DNA of 64,000 nucleotides from Tritrichomonas musculus. Taxonomy: Eukaryota > Parabasalia > Tritrichomonadida > Tritrichomonadidae. The stretch lies in NCBI GenBank assembly GCA_039105265.1, contig JAPFFF010000043.1:682001-746000 (forward strand), written 5' to 3'. A program made the translations under genes and the position numbers. Position 1 is the first letter of the stretch; each line of letters starts with the position of its first letter. Below the pieces are notes generated by a model. The model worked only from the letters and a program-made list of their open reading frames with translations, searched no databases and had not been told where the DNA came from. Below are positions 29,007-40,379 of the stretch, in pieces.

Positions 29007-29328
29007 TTTTAATATTCTAATATGATTTATTTATATATTTTTGTTCTTTTTTTATGAATTTTTTTCGAAAAATTTTAACATTTTAAATTGAGATAAAATT
29101 TTTCGAAAAAAGTTCCATTTTTGAATGTTAGTATTCAAATAGTATTCAAATAGAAAATTGAATGAAAAATTTCGAAAAAGTTCCATTTTTTTATCTATCC
29201 TAATCGTTTCGCAAGTATTTCCCAAAATATTTTATCTTTGTTGCTCATATATGCATAAAGTCATTATAATCCATCAAAGCAACACTATCTTTGATGAAGA
29301 TATGCATAAAGTGGTCAGAACAAGTTGA

Positions 29329-29541
29329 TACAACAAAGGACACAAAGGAAATTGTGTAATTAACGATAGATATAACGACTGCCATAATTCAGTTTATGCA
29401 ACAAAATCAACAATTCAACAAGTCAAATCTAAAGGCAAGAGTCTAAGTGGCGGAGAAATCGCAAGAATTGTTGTTGGATGCTTTGTAGCGATTGCAATTA
29501 TTGCACTGGTCGTTTACTTCATAATTAAGAAAAGAAAGTAA
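29329..29541 (+). pseudogene. Orphan transmembrane tail of a surface protein
   Basis: A 70-codon open frame without a start Met encodes YNKGHKGNCVINDRYNDCHN, then a Lys/Ser stretch, SLSGGEIARIVVGCFVAIAI continuing into IALVVYFIIKKRK, and a stop at 29539-29541. A Cys-containing juxtamembrane stretch, one hydrophobic helix and a short basic tail are the usual C-terminus of trichomonad surface proteins; GGEIARIV versus TGAIAGIV in the 1-6181 protein is a similar entry into the helix. The upstream ectodomain is absent, so this is the left-over 3' end of a lost gene. Confidence 0.55.
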
Positions 29542-29841
29542 TTAAATTTAACAAATTCATTGGATGAAAACAATGATTCTGAATCTGTCGGATTTTGATT
29601 GCCTTTCAATGGAGATCTTTGGCTTTTGAAATAAGTAAATAAGCAAATAAAAAAAAAAAAGAAATTTAAACTCGTTTAGTATTTAAAGATGCCAATTGAA
29701 CAATTTGAGTTTTTTTTCTTATGATTGTTCTGTCAAAAATTTATGATTTGCTAAGAGAAAAAAAAAAAAAAAAGGATTTTGACATTAATTATTTTTGATT
29801 TACTATTTTAACAAAATAATTATTTAATTGGTTTATATTTA

Positions 29842-30764
29842 CAGCTCGGAATTATTACTGTTGCGTTATTTTACAGTAATAAGCAAATAATAGAGCAATT
29901 TGAAAATTTTCAAAAATTTTTAAAAATTTAAAAATTTAAAATTTTAATATTTTTTTCAATTGTGTTCTTTAGTTGAAAATCGTATCATTCTCTTAATTAT
30001 AATAAAAAAAACTTGGATTTATTCATTTATAATTTTACTATTCTCAAAAAGTTTCATTTAATTATCATTCATTATTATACAAATATAAACGATCTGAAGG
30101 TCAAATATATTTGACTTTAAAAAGGCCAAAAAGTTCATATTACTGCGGTTAGCGGTTTACAGTAATAAGGTATTCAATTCAATTTTACCATAAATAGGTG
30201 AAAAAACCGCCCTTATTACTGCAGTTAGCGGTTTACAGTAATAAGAATTCAATTATTATTGACCTATTTTTTGCCTTAAAAGAGGTTATTGATTAATATT
30301 ATGGTGAATATAATATTCAATATAATATTAAATTTTTTTTTTTTGACTTTCTAATATTTTTTAAATGTTCACATTATCATTAAATTAATTCATACTTTTT
30401 TACTGATTTAAAGCAAATTGAAAATTTGTATATTAAGTTTCTAAGAATTAAATAGAATCGAAAAATAATTATACAGAAAAAATTAATTAATTTTGAATTG
30501 TAATCTGAATTTTATTTTTTGAATATTTTATTAATATTATTTTAATTATTTTGAATACTTTATTTATTATATTTTATTAATTTTGAATGCTTTTGTTAGC
30601 ATTTTAAATTATTTGTTATATTTTCTCAAAACTTAAAAGAAAGCAAAATTTTTCAAAATTTTTATCATCAAAAATTTTTAATTTGACAATTTTAAGCAAA
30701 ATCCCAAATCGCAGTCATAAGAAGACAAAAAATTGAATGGGCCTGCAGTAGTAATTCTGAGCTG
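29842..30764. mobile_element. Mariner-like MITE (non-autonomous), 923 bp
   Basis: The left end CAGCTCGGAATTATTACTG and the reverse complement of the right end CAGCTCAGAATTACTACTG match at 17 of 19 positions. Both ends are flanked by TA (29840-29841 and 30765-30766), the target duplication of Tc1/mariner elements. There is no open frame of note inside. The interior contains three hairpins with arms TTATTACTG/CAGTAATAA at 29852-29882, 30138-30169 and 30212-30244. A perfect palindrome GTCAAATATATTTGAC lies at 30100-30115. Mariner elements are known in trichomonads (Tvmar), but the family of this copy is inferred from the TA sites only. Confidence 0.65.
30138..30244. repeat. Duplicated hairpins within the MITE
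   Basis: 30138-30169 and 30212-30244 share the string GTTAGCGGTTTACAGTAATA, preceded by TATTACTGC. Each folds into a stem of 8-10 bp with a loop of ~13 bases. A diverged third copy sits at 29852-29882, just inside the left terminal repeat. Confidence 0.85.
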
Positions 30765-30766
30765 TA

Positions 30767-31133
30767 ATTTATATTTTTCCTAATCATATATAGAGTCATT
30801 TAATAATGTTAGAATTGAATCAAACGTTGATATCATATGAATACAAATTTGTTTTAATTGGTGCGATGGATGCATTTTAATATGAATATTATCTGATATA
30901 TGGCTGCTTAAATAATGATTGTTAATTTTTTTATAAAAAATTTTAAAAGATTAAAACTAATCTCTTATAATAATAAAATATTTAATGAATATCATAATAT
31001 ATTACAATATTGTTATATTGATAATATTTTTAAATCATATTTTATTCATAAAATCATAGGATATTTATAAATTAAAATTGAAACTTGGGGCAAATTATTT
31101 GAATGATCACATAGAATCCACATATTTCTTTAA
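30767..31133. other. AT-rich spacer, nothing recognised
   Basis: Low-complexity A/T sequence between the MITE and the HECT pseudogene; no gene, RNA or clear promoter seen. Confidence 0.6.
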
Positions 31134-34100
31134 ATGAATTATCCTCTTTTGTTACCATCATCTAGATTATTTGAAGATTCAAATTTAATTGATGGAATTC
31201 ATCAATCTTTTATTGATTTAGAAAGCAATCCACCAGCCAATGAAGTCATAAATTTAATAACTCAATCTTTAAAATATCTTGATAACGAATTAGATAATCA
31301 AACTCTTAACGAAATATTTTTTTAATTAAATCTTGTTATGAACATTATCCAAACCAGCCTCTTGAAATTTCACAAGAAATATTTGAAAAATCAACCAAAA
31401 ATTCGAATCGAGTTATTGCTACAGCTTCTATCTTCTCTCTTCCCCAAACCAAAAGACAAAACTTAAATGACACTTTAAAAAAGTCTTTAATAGATTTTAC
31501 AACAGAATCATTTAATCAAATTCATTCGCAAATTAAATCGAAAAATCAAAATTTCATAATATTTAATCACGAAATAAAAGAACCATTTAAAACAAGTTTC
31601 ATTATAATAAAGAGCAATTTGATTGAATATATTCCAGGAAAGATTTTTGTTGACGATAACTTTTTCAGTATTTTTTCAACCGAAAATCTGGGAGAAGTCA
31701 TTTCGAGAATGAGAAAAAACAACGTCATAAAGATGATTTCGTTAATTGAATCCAAATTATCAAATGAAAAGAAATTCAATGCGAGGCTTGCGAATAGCAT
31801 TTTTATTTTCTGTGCCAAAAACAACATCAATTTCAAATTGATGGACACTTTGTTAAATTCTATAAATTTGGAAAATATCAAGGCTAGTTTTTGGCCTTAT
31901 GTCGAGAAATATGGAATTATTCTTCCATTAAGTTTGGCAGGAGAGATTAACGAATTTCCAATTCCTGTTGCTGCTGTAAAAGTCATGCCTGACATTTCGG
32001 TTATTCCGCCTGAAATTGTCGGCCAAGCTTTGCTTGAATTCGATGATCTTCGTGATTATCAACGAGTCTTTTCATCATATCCATATTTGAATAATATAAC
32101 GGTTTTTTCGGATATTCCGTTCTGGCTGCATATTTTGAAGGTCATTTCGAAATCAGAATTGAATGTCACAAACGAAATGTTGAATCAACTTTACCAAATT
32201 TTCATCAATTTTATCAAAGTCGACAGATTTTGCGAAGTATTCGAATCGATGATTTTTACTGAATTCTCGAATAATAAAGGAAATAAATTTCTCCTTGATT
32301 TTTATTACAAATTTAATTATAACTACAAAAGAGATTTCTTAAATGATACAGTTAATTTTCCATCAATAATTGAAAGTAAAAATGCTCTATAGCATCCTTC
32401 TTTTTGGAAATTGATCGGTTTGGAAAGGATGATTCCAAAGGATAAAAATTCAGCAATTGAAAATCCTATCATCCTTTATGCTTATGAATTTTCATACATT
32501 AAATCATCACTGAATATAACTCAGCTTTCAATTAAGCCAATACTTGACAGTGAGTTGAATTCAAACTTTGTTTTGGAATTCATAAAAAGGAAGGATGTCG
32601 ATTATTTGATGAATGTAAATATTGAATCTTTGTCGTTCATTATTTCAGCAATGATTTTCACAAGCAATATCAAAAAACCTGAAATTATTGGATTGACTAA
32701 AGAAATGATTTTTCCATTCTTTGCAATTGCATTCATTTATGTTGAAAAATGTAAAGGAAAACTGTTGTTTGAATCACCGAATATTTCGTCTATGCTAATT
32801 GATGCTTGCAGTCTTTTGTCAGAGAATTCTTCACAACTCATTGAAACATCAATTAACACAATTCTATCTAAAGATGAGTTATTTTTAAATAGAAGCATTT
32901 TTCCTTATGATAGTTCAATTAGAATTCTTGATAATTTGATGAGTTTGTTGGTTAACAACAATTATAATGGCGATAAAGACATTCTTTTGTCTTCATTCTT
33001 CAGTTCGAATGATCAGAATTTATTTGATAAATATCGAATCGATCTATTCAAAACAAACCAAGTTAACTCATTCTCTAATTTCGTCTTTGTTTAAAATAGG
33101 TTCAGAACACGAAGGAAACTTCCAATCATTCGTTTTTCTTACAAAAATTGCAGTTGTGTTTCCATTTATTTTTTCTCCGAATCCGATCCAAGTTTTTGAA
33201 TCTGTTCTTCCTTCTCTTAGTAATTTTTCGTTATTAATTACAATCCAAAAAGATTGTATAAATAATAAAGTTAAAAAAGCGATCTCAGCAATTTATTTCC
33301 TTTTTACAACTTTGAATTCTGTTAAAGTTTTAGACGCATTTCTTCCATGGTTATATGAAAACATCCAAACATTTGACGAATCACAAATTCTTGCTTTTAT
33401 GATAATTTTAACATCGTTGTATGAAAGTAAAACAGTTAAAATCGTCATATTAGGATACTCAAATAAGTATAAATTTGTTGAAATTGCAGCAGACTTGCTT
33501 GAAAAAGAGGTTCAAAAGGAGATAAGTACTCTTTACAAAACGACTATTTTCAATCTTATCAAAATCCATTACAATGAGTTAAACAGGCTGAATAAAAACA
33601 GAAAGATGGTTTTGGTTGATACGATTCAATATGTTGAAAATCCTTTTTTAAATAAATTCAATAATTTTTCAACAATTTTCCCTAAAGAATTAAACAAATT
33701 AATTCTTCCATTAAGTAACAACAGCGCCATTTCAAATTTCATTAAAAACATGGATGAAATTAAAAAAATCACATTTAAAAAGCAAGAAAATCATCCAACA
33801 AAGCTTCAATTCGATGAATTTATTTCACATTTCAACCAAATAGAAGATATCTCTGAATTTCAAAAATTTTCTAATTTTTCACTAAAAGTTCCATACACAT
33901 CCAAAGTAGTTCTAATGAGCATTATTTCTGCTTATCCCAACTGGGTTTATAAGTGGATTGTTAGAAACAAAACTTTTGATCCACTTTCTGAGCACATTTT
34001 AATTTTAGAAGAAGTGACGAAAAGAATTAATGACTGCAATAATGTGCAGAGGAATTCAATAGAAAATAAATAATGCGTTGACATGAAAGTTAACGAATAT

Positions 34101-36205
34101 TTCACATCTGAATTTTGCCAAAATAAACTATTTAACGAAATAATCTGCAATTCGATTTCATGTAACATTGATAGTTTCTTTAAACTTTTAATTTCATTAG
34201 TCGATGCAATATCGAATGATGATTTGTCACTTTTATGCTTTCTTGATATTTTGAATTTATATTTCATCAGAATGAGAGATGAAAATAACGCATCAAATGA
34301 TGTTGACAAGATTGTAAATCTCCTTCTGTCATCAAAGATTTCAAATCAACAAGCCTTCAATAACAATTTCATTGAAGTTTGCGGAAACAACTTAATTGAA
34401 CTGGTAATTTCGCCTTATTATAGATTGAATTCATCTCTTCTTTACAATGTCTTAAAGATTTTCATTCTTTTCACGAGTAAAATGCCGATCCGTATTGTTC
34501 ATCTTATCGGATTCATACTGGTTCAAGACCAGCCACAAATCGTTTTAAATACGATTGATTTGATTGGCAAAATTGATGAATCGAATTTGGTATATTTGAG
34601 CAAAGCCATTGAAACTTCATTTGATAAGAATTTCAATGTCGAAAATCCTTCATATGATGTCATTAATGGTTATATTGAAAAGATTCCTTCGCTCATCAAA
34701 TCGAAGATACAAAACGTTCCAGCACTCCTAGACGATGTAATTTCGAACTACCAAAAGACAAAGAAGAACGGATCTCTCGATTTGATTTGCACTTTATTCA
34801 GCATTCTAGCCCCAGAAAAAGGTCAAGATGAAGGAAATGAAGATGACGGAATTGACTTTTCTGCTTCTTATTCGCCGTCATCGATGAATTTTTTAAAGCA
34901 GCTTAATTCTTCATCAACAGCAGTAAAGCAACTTTTGTTGAATCAAATACCACAAAATATCAAAGAAATGGATCCGGTATTTTGGAATCTTTTAGAAAAT
35001 AACCGCGAGCTAATTAATGACATATTAATGAACGACAAGTCTAAACTGAGCAAAATGAAATTTCTTTTAAAATATCCCGAATTGTTGAACTTTAAAACGC
35101 GTTTGAATTATTTCAAAGAGCAAATGAAGAATAGGATCGAGAAATACAACACAATTCACCTAAATGTAGATCGCTCCAATGTTCTTTTGTGTTCATTTAA
35201 CCAACTTCGTAAATTGAAGCCAAATGAATGGCTTCGTAATCTGAGTGTTAAATTTGAAAATGAAGCTGGTGTCGATGCAGGAGGTCTCACCAATGAATGG
35301 TTCACTCTTGTAATCAAAGAACTTTTTGATGCGAATAACGCCTTGTTTAAGTTAAGTGAAAAAAATACGTATCAGCCGAATCCGTCTTCGTATATAAATA
35401 ATGACCACATCGAGTACTTTCGGTTTGCTGGCCAGATAATTGCCCGTGCCATGATTGATGGAAAATGTGTTAATTGACATTTTATGCGTTCATTTTACCG
35501 TCAAATTCTTAAATGCCAAGTCAAGTTGAAAGACCTTGAAGAGTTTGATGAGGAAATATACAATTCATTAGACATGATTCTTAAAATTGACGTTGAACCT
35601 CTTGATTTGTATTTTGCCATCGATGTCAACGAATACGGTGAAAATAAGACGATTTGCCTCAAAGAAAATGGCGACAATGTATCAGTCACAAACGAGAATA
35701 AAATGGATTATGTTAGCTTGTATGCGAATTACCATTTACGAAAGTCTATTATTAAACAAGTTAATGCATTCTGCGAAGGGTTTAATTCGCTCATTTCGCA
35801 TGATGAAATCTGCTTTTTCTCGCCGTCAGAACTCGAGCTTCTCATGTGCGGAATTCCTGAAATCGACATTGATGACCTGAAGGAAAACATATCCATTCAA
35901 TACCCTTACACAAAGGACCATCCTGTGATTAAGCTATTTTTCTCTGTGATCTCTAAGTGGGACAATGACATATTGGCCAAGTTTGTCCTGTTTTTGACAG
36001 GCTCATCGCAGGTCCCAATTAACGGATTTAGCGACTACAATGATAAAGGAAAGCCAATATCAGTCTCCCCTGGTGGAGACAAATCTAGATTTTGCGTTGC
36101 TCACACTTGCTTTAACAGACTGGACTTGCCGAATATGAATCAGAGGATGAGATGAATCAAAAGCTAATCGAATCAATTCAACAATGCGAATTTGGCATTA
36201 TATGA
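31134..36205 (+). pseudogene. HECT-domain E3 ubiquitin ligase, broken
   Basis: About 1,690 codons of one protein are spread over three frames. The long helical N-terminal region is typical of large trichomonad HECT proteins. The HECT domain runs from about 35200 to 36205: VKFENEAGVDAGGLTNEWFT, YFRFAGQIIARAMIDG, FLTGSSQVPINGF, and AHTCFNRLDLP with the catalytic Cys codon at 36108-36110. The normal end (ESEDEMNQKLIESIQQCEFG) is readable in another frame to a stop near 36205. Breaks seen: a frame change at a T run near 31317-31323, a stop at 32390, a frame change near 33060-33095, stops at 34071 and 35475, and a frame change near 36130. Sequence between breaks is well preserved, so inactivation is recent. 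No full ligase can be made from this copy. Confidence 0.85.
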
Positions 36206-36840
36206 ATTCATTCAAATACTGTTCCCCAAAATGAATGCATTGGATGTAATTTTGATTTATCTAATATTAACAAATTATTTTTGATTTGAATTCAAATCAA
36301 TTTTTTGTTTAATATATTTTTATAAAATAATTGTCTTTTGAACGCTTTTATTGGGGTAAAATAATCTTTTGAACACTTGTTTTTCAAAAATCGCATCAAA
36401 TCAATCAAAAGTTAATTTCAATCCCAATTTTCTTGCAGGTTAAAATCAACTTGAAAAGAGTTATTGAAATGAATTAGTGCTTCTTGCGAATAGATACTAT
36501 AAAAAAAAAAAAAAAGCATTAGTCAGATGAAAAAATTTTTACGCAATCTATTAGATTTTCCCCAATACTTAATATATAAATGAAGTATAAATCTATTCAA
36601 TTTAAATTAAAACTTTGAGCATTTTTTGGACCTAGATTTTGATAAATGTTGATCTTTATTGTATTTGATAGGTCAAATATAATCGTTAATTTTACAATTA
36701 TATTCAAAAAGTGAGAAATAAAAAAAAAGAATAAAAAAATTGAGGTTATCTTCTTTTTATATTTTATTTTTGAATTTAAAAAGTTATCAATTGATTTTAT
36801 TGTGCATTCAATTTTTGATCTTTTGGATAATTTTTTTAAA
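36206..36840. other. AT-rich spacer with a perfect palindrome
   Basis: No gene seen. TTGATTTGAATTCAAATCAA at 36281-36300 is a perfect 20-bp palindrome. An A run lies near 36499-36513. A weak initiator-like TCAATTTT lies at 36808-36815, ahead of the next gene. Confidence 0.6.
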
Positions 36841-37734
36841 ATGAATGTAGAAATGCAATCGGCCGAAATAAAAGCAAGTCAAACTCATGCATTTGTATTT
36901 AATAAACCAGTAAAAGAATATATGATTGGTTTTTCAAGTTTTACGTTACAGTACAACAGACCAGATCATCATGTAAAAAGAATATCTGTTGATCTCTCGG
37001 ATAACCATTTAAATGGCACCGAAATTGTTGTTGATCCACACTTATTATTAAGAGATGATAATGATAGGCATATTGAATCACTTAATTCCACGATTTTTGT
37101 TACTGTCATAGCAGTTGTTGGTGAAGAAAATCCATATTTTCGTGTTATTCCAGAAGTTAATGGTCATTCAACCATAGAATTACCCGTTAAACCAGTATTT
37201 ATCAAATCGACATTAATTACCTCAGATGTTCAGTATCCAGAAGAAGATCATCATGTTTGGAAATATTGGTCTCAAATAGTACCTGTAGCAGATGGAAATA
37301 CGTATACATTTGTTGGTGAAGCCAAACTTCAAGATAATGGATCAAACTCAGGCAGTGGAAAAGTTAAAGGAAGCGTCCTTATTTACACTGGTGGTCCACA
37401 AGATCTCATGTGTGCTGATTTTGACTCAAGAAAAATCGGAGATTCAGGATATATCTGCCTCGGAAATGCTCCCGAATCTTTTGATCAAAAAGACTACGAT
37501 GTTGCCTGCTTTGTGAATAGATACGAAGTGTCATTTGAAAGTCCTGATAAAGACCATCATGTTCTGAAGGTAGAAATTGGGGCAAGTTTGGGCAAAAAAA
37601 AACTTGTCATAGAAAATGATAAAGTTTATGCAAAAGTGTATTTAAAATCTTTTTTGGTTGACAATGGAGAACATCAGTTCGACATTCCTCATAACTCAGT
37701 ATCTGGGTTTGTTATTGCTTTTAAAAATCAATAA
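36841..37734 (+). CDS. Soluble beta-rich protein with three DHHV motifs, unknown family
   Basis: 297 residues from the Met at 36841. A Met 39 bases upstream (36802) is in frame, but the 13 extra residues look like translated spacer. No signal peptide or membrane helix. DHHV occurs three times at regular spacing (residues 55-58, 149-152 and 251-254, counted from 36802), each after a Tyr/Pro/Asp-rich turn: YNRPDHHVKRISVDL, YPEEDHHVWKYWSQI, ESPDKDHHVLKVEI. This suggests two or three related beta-sandwich domains. A Gly/Ser linker (NGSNSGSGKVKG) lies mid-protein. I do not recognise the family. Histidine pairs might bind metal or carbohydrate, but that is speculation. The gene is intact between a HECT pseudogene and a convergent ankyrin gene. 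Confidence 0.75.
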   Translation: MNVEMQSAEIKASQTHAFVFNKPVKEYMIGFSSFTLQYNRPDHHVKRISVDLSDNHLNGTEIVVDPHLLLRDDNDRHIESLNSTIFVTVIAVVGEENPYFRVIPEVNGHSTIELPVKPVFIKSTLITSDVQYPEEDHHVWKYWSQIVPVADGNTYTFVGEAKLQDNGSNSGSGKVKGSVLIYTGGPQDLMCADFDSRKIGDSGYICLGNAPESFDQKDYDVACFVNRYEVSFESPDKDHHVLKVEIGASLGKKKLVIENDKVYAKVYLKSFLVDNGEHQFDIPHNSVSGFVIAFKNQ

Positions 37735-37824
37735 AAAAAAACTTAATAATAGTTAAACATATTAATAAAGAAATGAATATTTAAAAAAAAATTTGTTATA
37801 ATCAAAAGTCATCATGATGTTAAT

Positions 37825-39969
37825 TTATTTATTATTTAAAAGATTTAGAATATCATTATTGTTTTGTTTGGTAGCTAATTTAACTGGATTTGTTGCTTCT
37901 TCTGTTATTGCACTGAAATATTTTTGAAAATTTGTAGGATCTCTTTCTTCCAAAGAAAAATCGTAAGATAAAAAATAATGTGGGAAGTTATTAATTAAAA
38001 CTGATTGAACATTGATGTCAATATCATCATTTGTTAATAAAAGCTTGACCAACTCATAATTGTTTGTGATGATTGCAGCACATAATGGCGTTTTTCTTTC
38101 ATGCAAAAAGTCCGTAAAATTATTTTTCTCTTTATTTGATCTATGGAAGCATTTATATAAATATTTGATATCACTTGTAAAATTCAAATTCACATCGATT
38201 TTTGGATGTGATAACAAAATACCTACTGTTTCTAAATCTTCATTTTCAATTGCTGTTATTAGTGGAGTTTTGGTGATTTGTATCGCTCTTTCTATGAGAA
38301 TATTCCAATCAGAAACACTATAAAAAACTAAATTTCTTTGAATAATCATTTCACAATTTACATTGATATCAGGATGATTTAATAAAATCTCAACGATCTT
38401 TTTAGTTTTATATTCAACTGATAACTGTAAAGCTGTTTTTTTGAGTGGAGTATGAGGACTAGAGCAATTAAAATCATGAATAATTTTTAAAGATTCAATA
38501 TTAAATGAATCATTTTTCGTCTCCCAAAAAGATTTTGAATCTTTTTCAATTCTTTTAAATTCCTGAACTACGCGTTGCAAAGAGAGCACATTACAATAAG
38601 TATGCTGGTAATTTATATCAATATCTGGCTGTGATATTAAAAATTTGACCATTTCATAATTGTTTTGAGAAGCTGCAAAAAACAATAAGTTATATTCATA
38701 TTGGATGGATTTTTTTATGTTTAAATAATAAAACTCAGCATTGATATCAATCAATTTTTTTTCAAGTAACATTTTCATTATTTCAAAATGTTCATTCTTG
38801 ATTATATTATAAAGTAATGAGCATCGTGTTTCTAAATAGTATAAATCTGAATATATGCATTGAATGGCATCAGTTTCCTCAATTAGATTATTGACTAATG
38901 GTGTAAAACCATACTTGCAAAATTCATTTATATATTGATAAATATTATTATTCAAAGTGATAAAATCAAAATTATGATATTTGATTGCAAGATATGTAAT
39001 TTCTGATTCTAATTTCGATTGAATTTCAGAATCATTTAAAAAGTAATTTTGTATAATGTAATTTGCTACTTCATTATGAAAACATTTTATAGATTTTGGC
39101 CATTTTTCCAAAAATGATTTATTTGAATCATGTTTTTCAATAAGAAGAATTATTTCAGGATTGCGTCCGTGAAATGCTAAGGGAAAGGTATAGTATGTAA
39201 TTGTAGCTTTGTTCTTAAATAAATATCTGAAAATTTGAATTGAGCCGAAAAAGCTTGCATAATCAATTAAAGTGGTTTTATTAAAATGTGTCATATAATG
39301 ATTTGTATCAAAAATTGAATTTTGTATATGTGAATTAATAGAGATATTATTTTTATTAAAATAACTAATAAAACCATCAATATCATCATTTCGGATTAAT
39401 TGACAAATATATGTATCATTTTCACCAATTTTACGTTTTGAATTGAACTCTTCAATATTTGAACTAATCAATTCAATTAATGGTTTCATTGTATCACTAG
39501 ATAGCTTAAGTCCTTCTGATTTATTGTTTTTGTTATAATCTGATATTTCGGGATAAAAGTATGAAAGATACTCATCTTCTTCATATATTTTTAAGTAGAT
39601 ATAATGATCAAAAATTATGATTTTGTTTTCAAAAAGAAAAAGAAGAATTCGTTTATTGCTTTGGAAGAGATTAAAAATTTCTGAATTTGTCAAGTGTTTC
39701 ATAATATCTTCTTTGAAATCAAAAAGAATCTTTTCTATTTTGCTAAAAAAATCTGATGATCGATAATGGAAATTAGCGATTCTAATTAATAAATTCAGAA
39801 ATATTTTTAGCTCTGATTTATCTTCAGTAATCTGCTTTACTTTAATAAGAGTCAATAAATTTGAATAATATTCTTCAACATTTTCTTCATTATCAATGTA
39901 ATTGAGAAGAGTTTGTTGCATTTCTTGTTTTTCTTGAATATAACGTTGGGCAAACGATATGCAATCCAT
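37825..39969 (-). CDS. Ankyrin-repeat protein with trichomonad helical head
   Basis: 714 residues. Residues ~1-160 form a helical head (NSEIFNLFQSNKRILLFLFE) that matches the head of the protein at 25611. A DUF3447-like block follows (TTLIDYASFFGSIQIFRYLF). Then about six to eight ankyrin repeats with long loops, several ending D-I-N or D-V-N (FLISQPDIDINYQ, ILLNHPDINVNCE, ILLSHPKIDVNLN, LLLTNDDIDINVQ). There is no membrane helix or signal peptide. Likely an intracellular scaffold; partners are unknown. An initiator-like motif (TCATTTC on the minus strand, plus-strand 39991-39997) lies ~22 bases upstream of the ATG and supports the start. It is the complete counterpart of the damaged paralogue ~12 kb away. 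Confidence 0.88.
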   Translation of the reverse strand: MDCISFAQRYIQEKQEMQQTLLNYIDNEENVEEYYSNLLTLIKVKQITEDKSELKIFLNLLIRIANFHYRSSDFFSKIEKILFDFKEDIMKHLTNSEIFNLFQSNKRILLFLFENKIIIFDHYIYLKIYEEDEYLSYFYPEISDYNKNNKSEGLKLSSDTMKPLIELISSNIEEFNSKRKIGENDTYICQLIRNDDIDGFISYFNKNNISINSHIQNSIFDTNHYMTHFNKTTLIDYASFFGSIQIFRYLFKNKATITYYTFPLAFHGRNPEIILLIEKHDSNKSFLEKWPKSIKCFHNEVANYIIQNYFLNDSEIQSKLESEITYLAIKYHNFDFITLNNNIYQYINEFCKYGFTPLVNNLIEETDAIQCIYSDLYYLETRCSLLYNIIKNEHFEIMKMLLEKKLIDINAEFYYLNIKKSIQYEYNLLFFAASQNNYEMVKFLISQPDIDINYQHTYCNVLSLQRVVQEFKRIEKDSKSFWETKNDSFNIESLKIIHDFNCSSPHTPLKKTALQLSVEYKTKKIVEILLNHPDINVNCEMIIQRNLVFYSVSDWNILIERAIQITKTPLITAIENEDLETVGILLSHPKIDVNLNFTSDIKYLYKCFHRSNKEKNNFTDFLHERKTPLCAAIITNNYELVKLLLTNDDIDINVQSVLINNFPHYFLSYDFSLEERDPTNFQKYFSAITEEATNPVKLATKQNNNDILNLLNNK

Positions 39970-40379
39970 TAAAGAATTTTATTTCAATATGAAATGAAGT
40001 AAAATTTTGAAATTCAATGTTTTACTTCATTGAAGTCAGATTTTTAAATTTTTCAATGATTTGAAATATTTGAGTGTTGGCAAAGAAGTGAGTATACCAT
40101 AAAGAAAATTATATAACAATTAAAATTTTTGTCAATATCTTTCTAAGTGTGCTCTAAAACTTTTTTTGAACAATAATTGAATATCTGTTGAAACTGTTTT
40201 TAGACTTCTTCAAAAATCTGGCTTGAGCAGAAAAAAGCATTATATTAAAATACATTTGGCTTTATATGCATGATATTCATTATTTTTCAAAAATTATGAA
40301 TAATGGCATGTATTTAAGTTTTACCTTTGATCCATTAGCAGTATTGAAAGTTTATAGGTCAAAAATTAAATAAACAACA
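39970..40379. other. Promoter-side spacer between ankyrin gene and tRNA-Thr
   Basis: AT-rich. It holds the initiator-like motif of the minus-strand ankyrin gene (39991-39997), with a second TGAAGT-AAAA/TTTTACTTCA inverted repeat around 39994-40030. Nothing else recognised. Confidence 0.5.

Larger units (their letters stand above)
27955..29212. mobile_element. Possible ~1.26-kb inverted-repeat element
   Basis: The left end near 27955-28000 (core GATAGATAAAAAAATGGGAA) and the reverse complement of the right end near 29165-29212 (core GATAGATAAAAAAATGGAAC) match over ~25-30 bases with few differences. The interior holds two open stretches (28069-28641 and about 28640-28898) and a short Cys/His-containing piece ending at 29006. 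No sure target-site duplication was found. The family is not determined; the Cys/His piece (GCYGIDIPCSH) recalls the SWIM finger of Mutator-like transposases, but this is weak. Confidence 0.45.
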
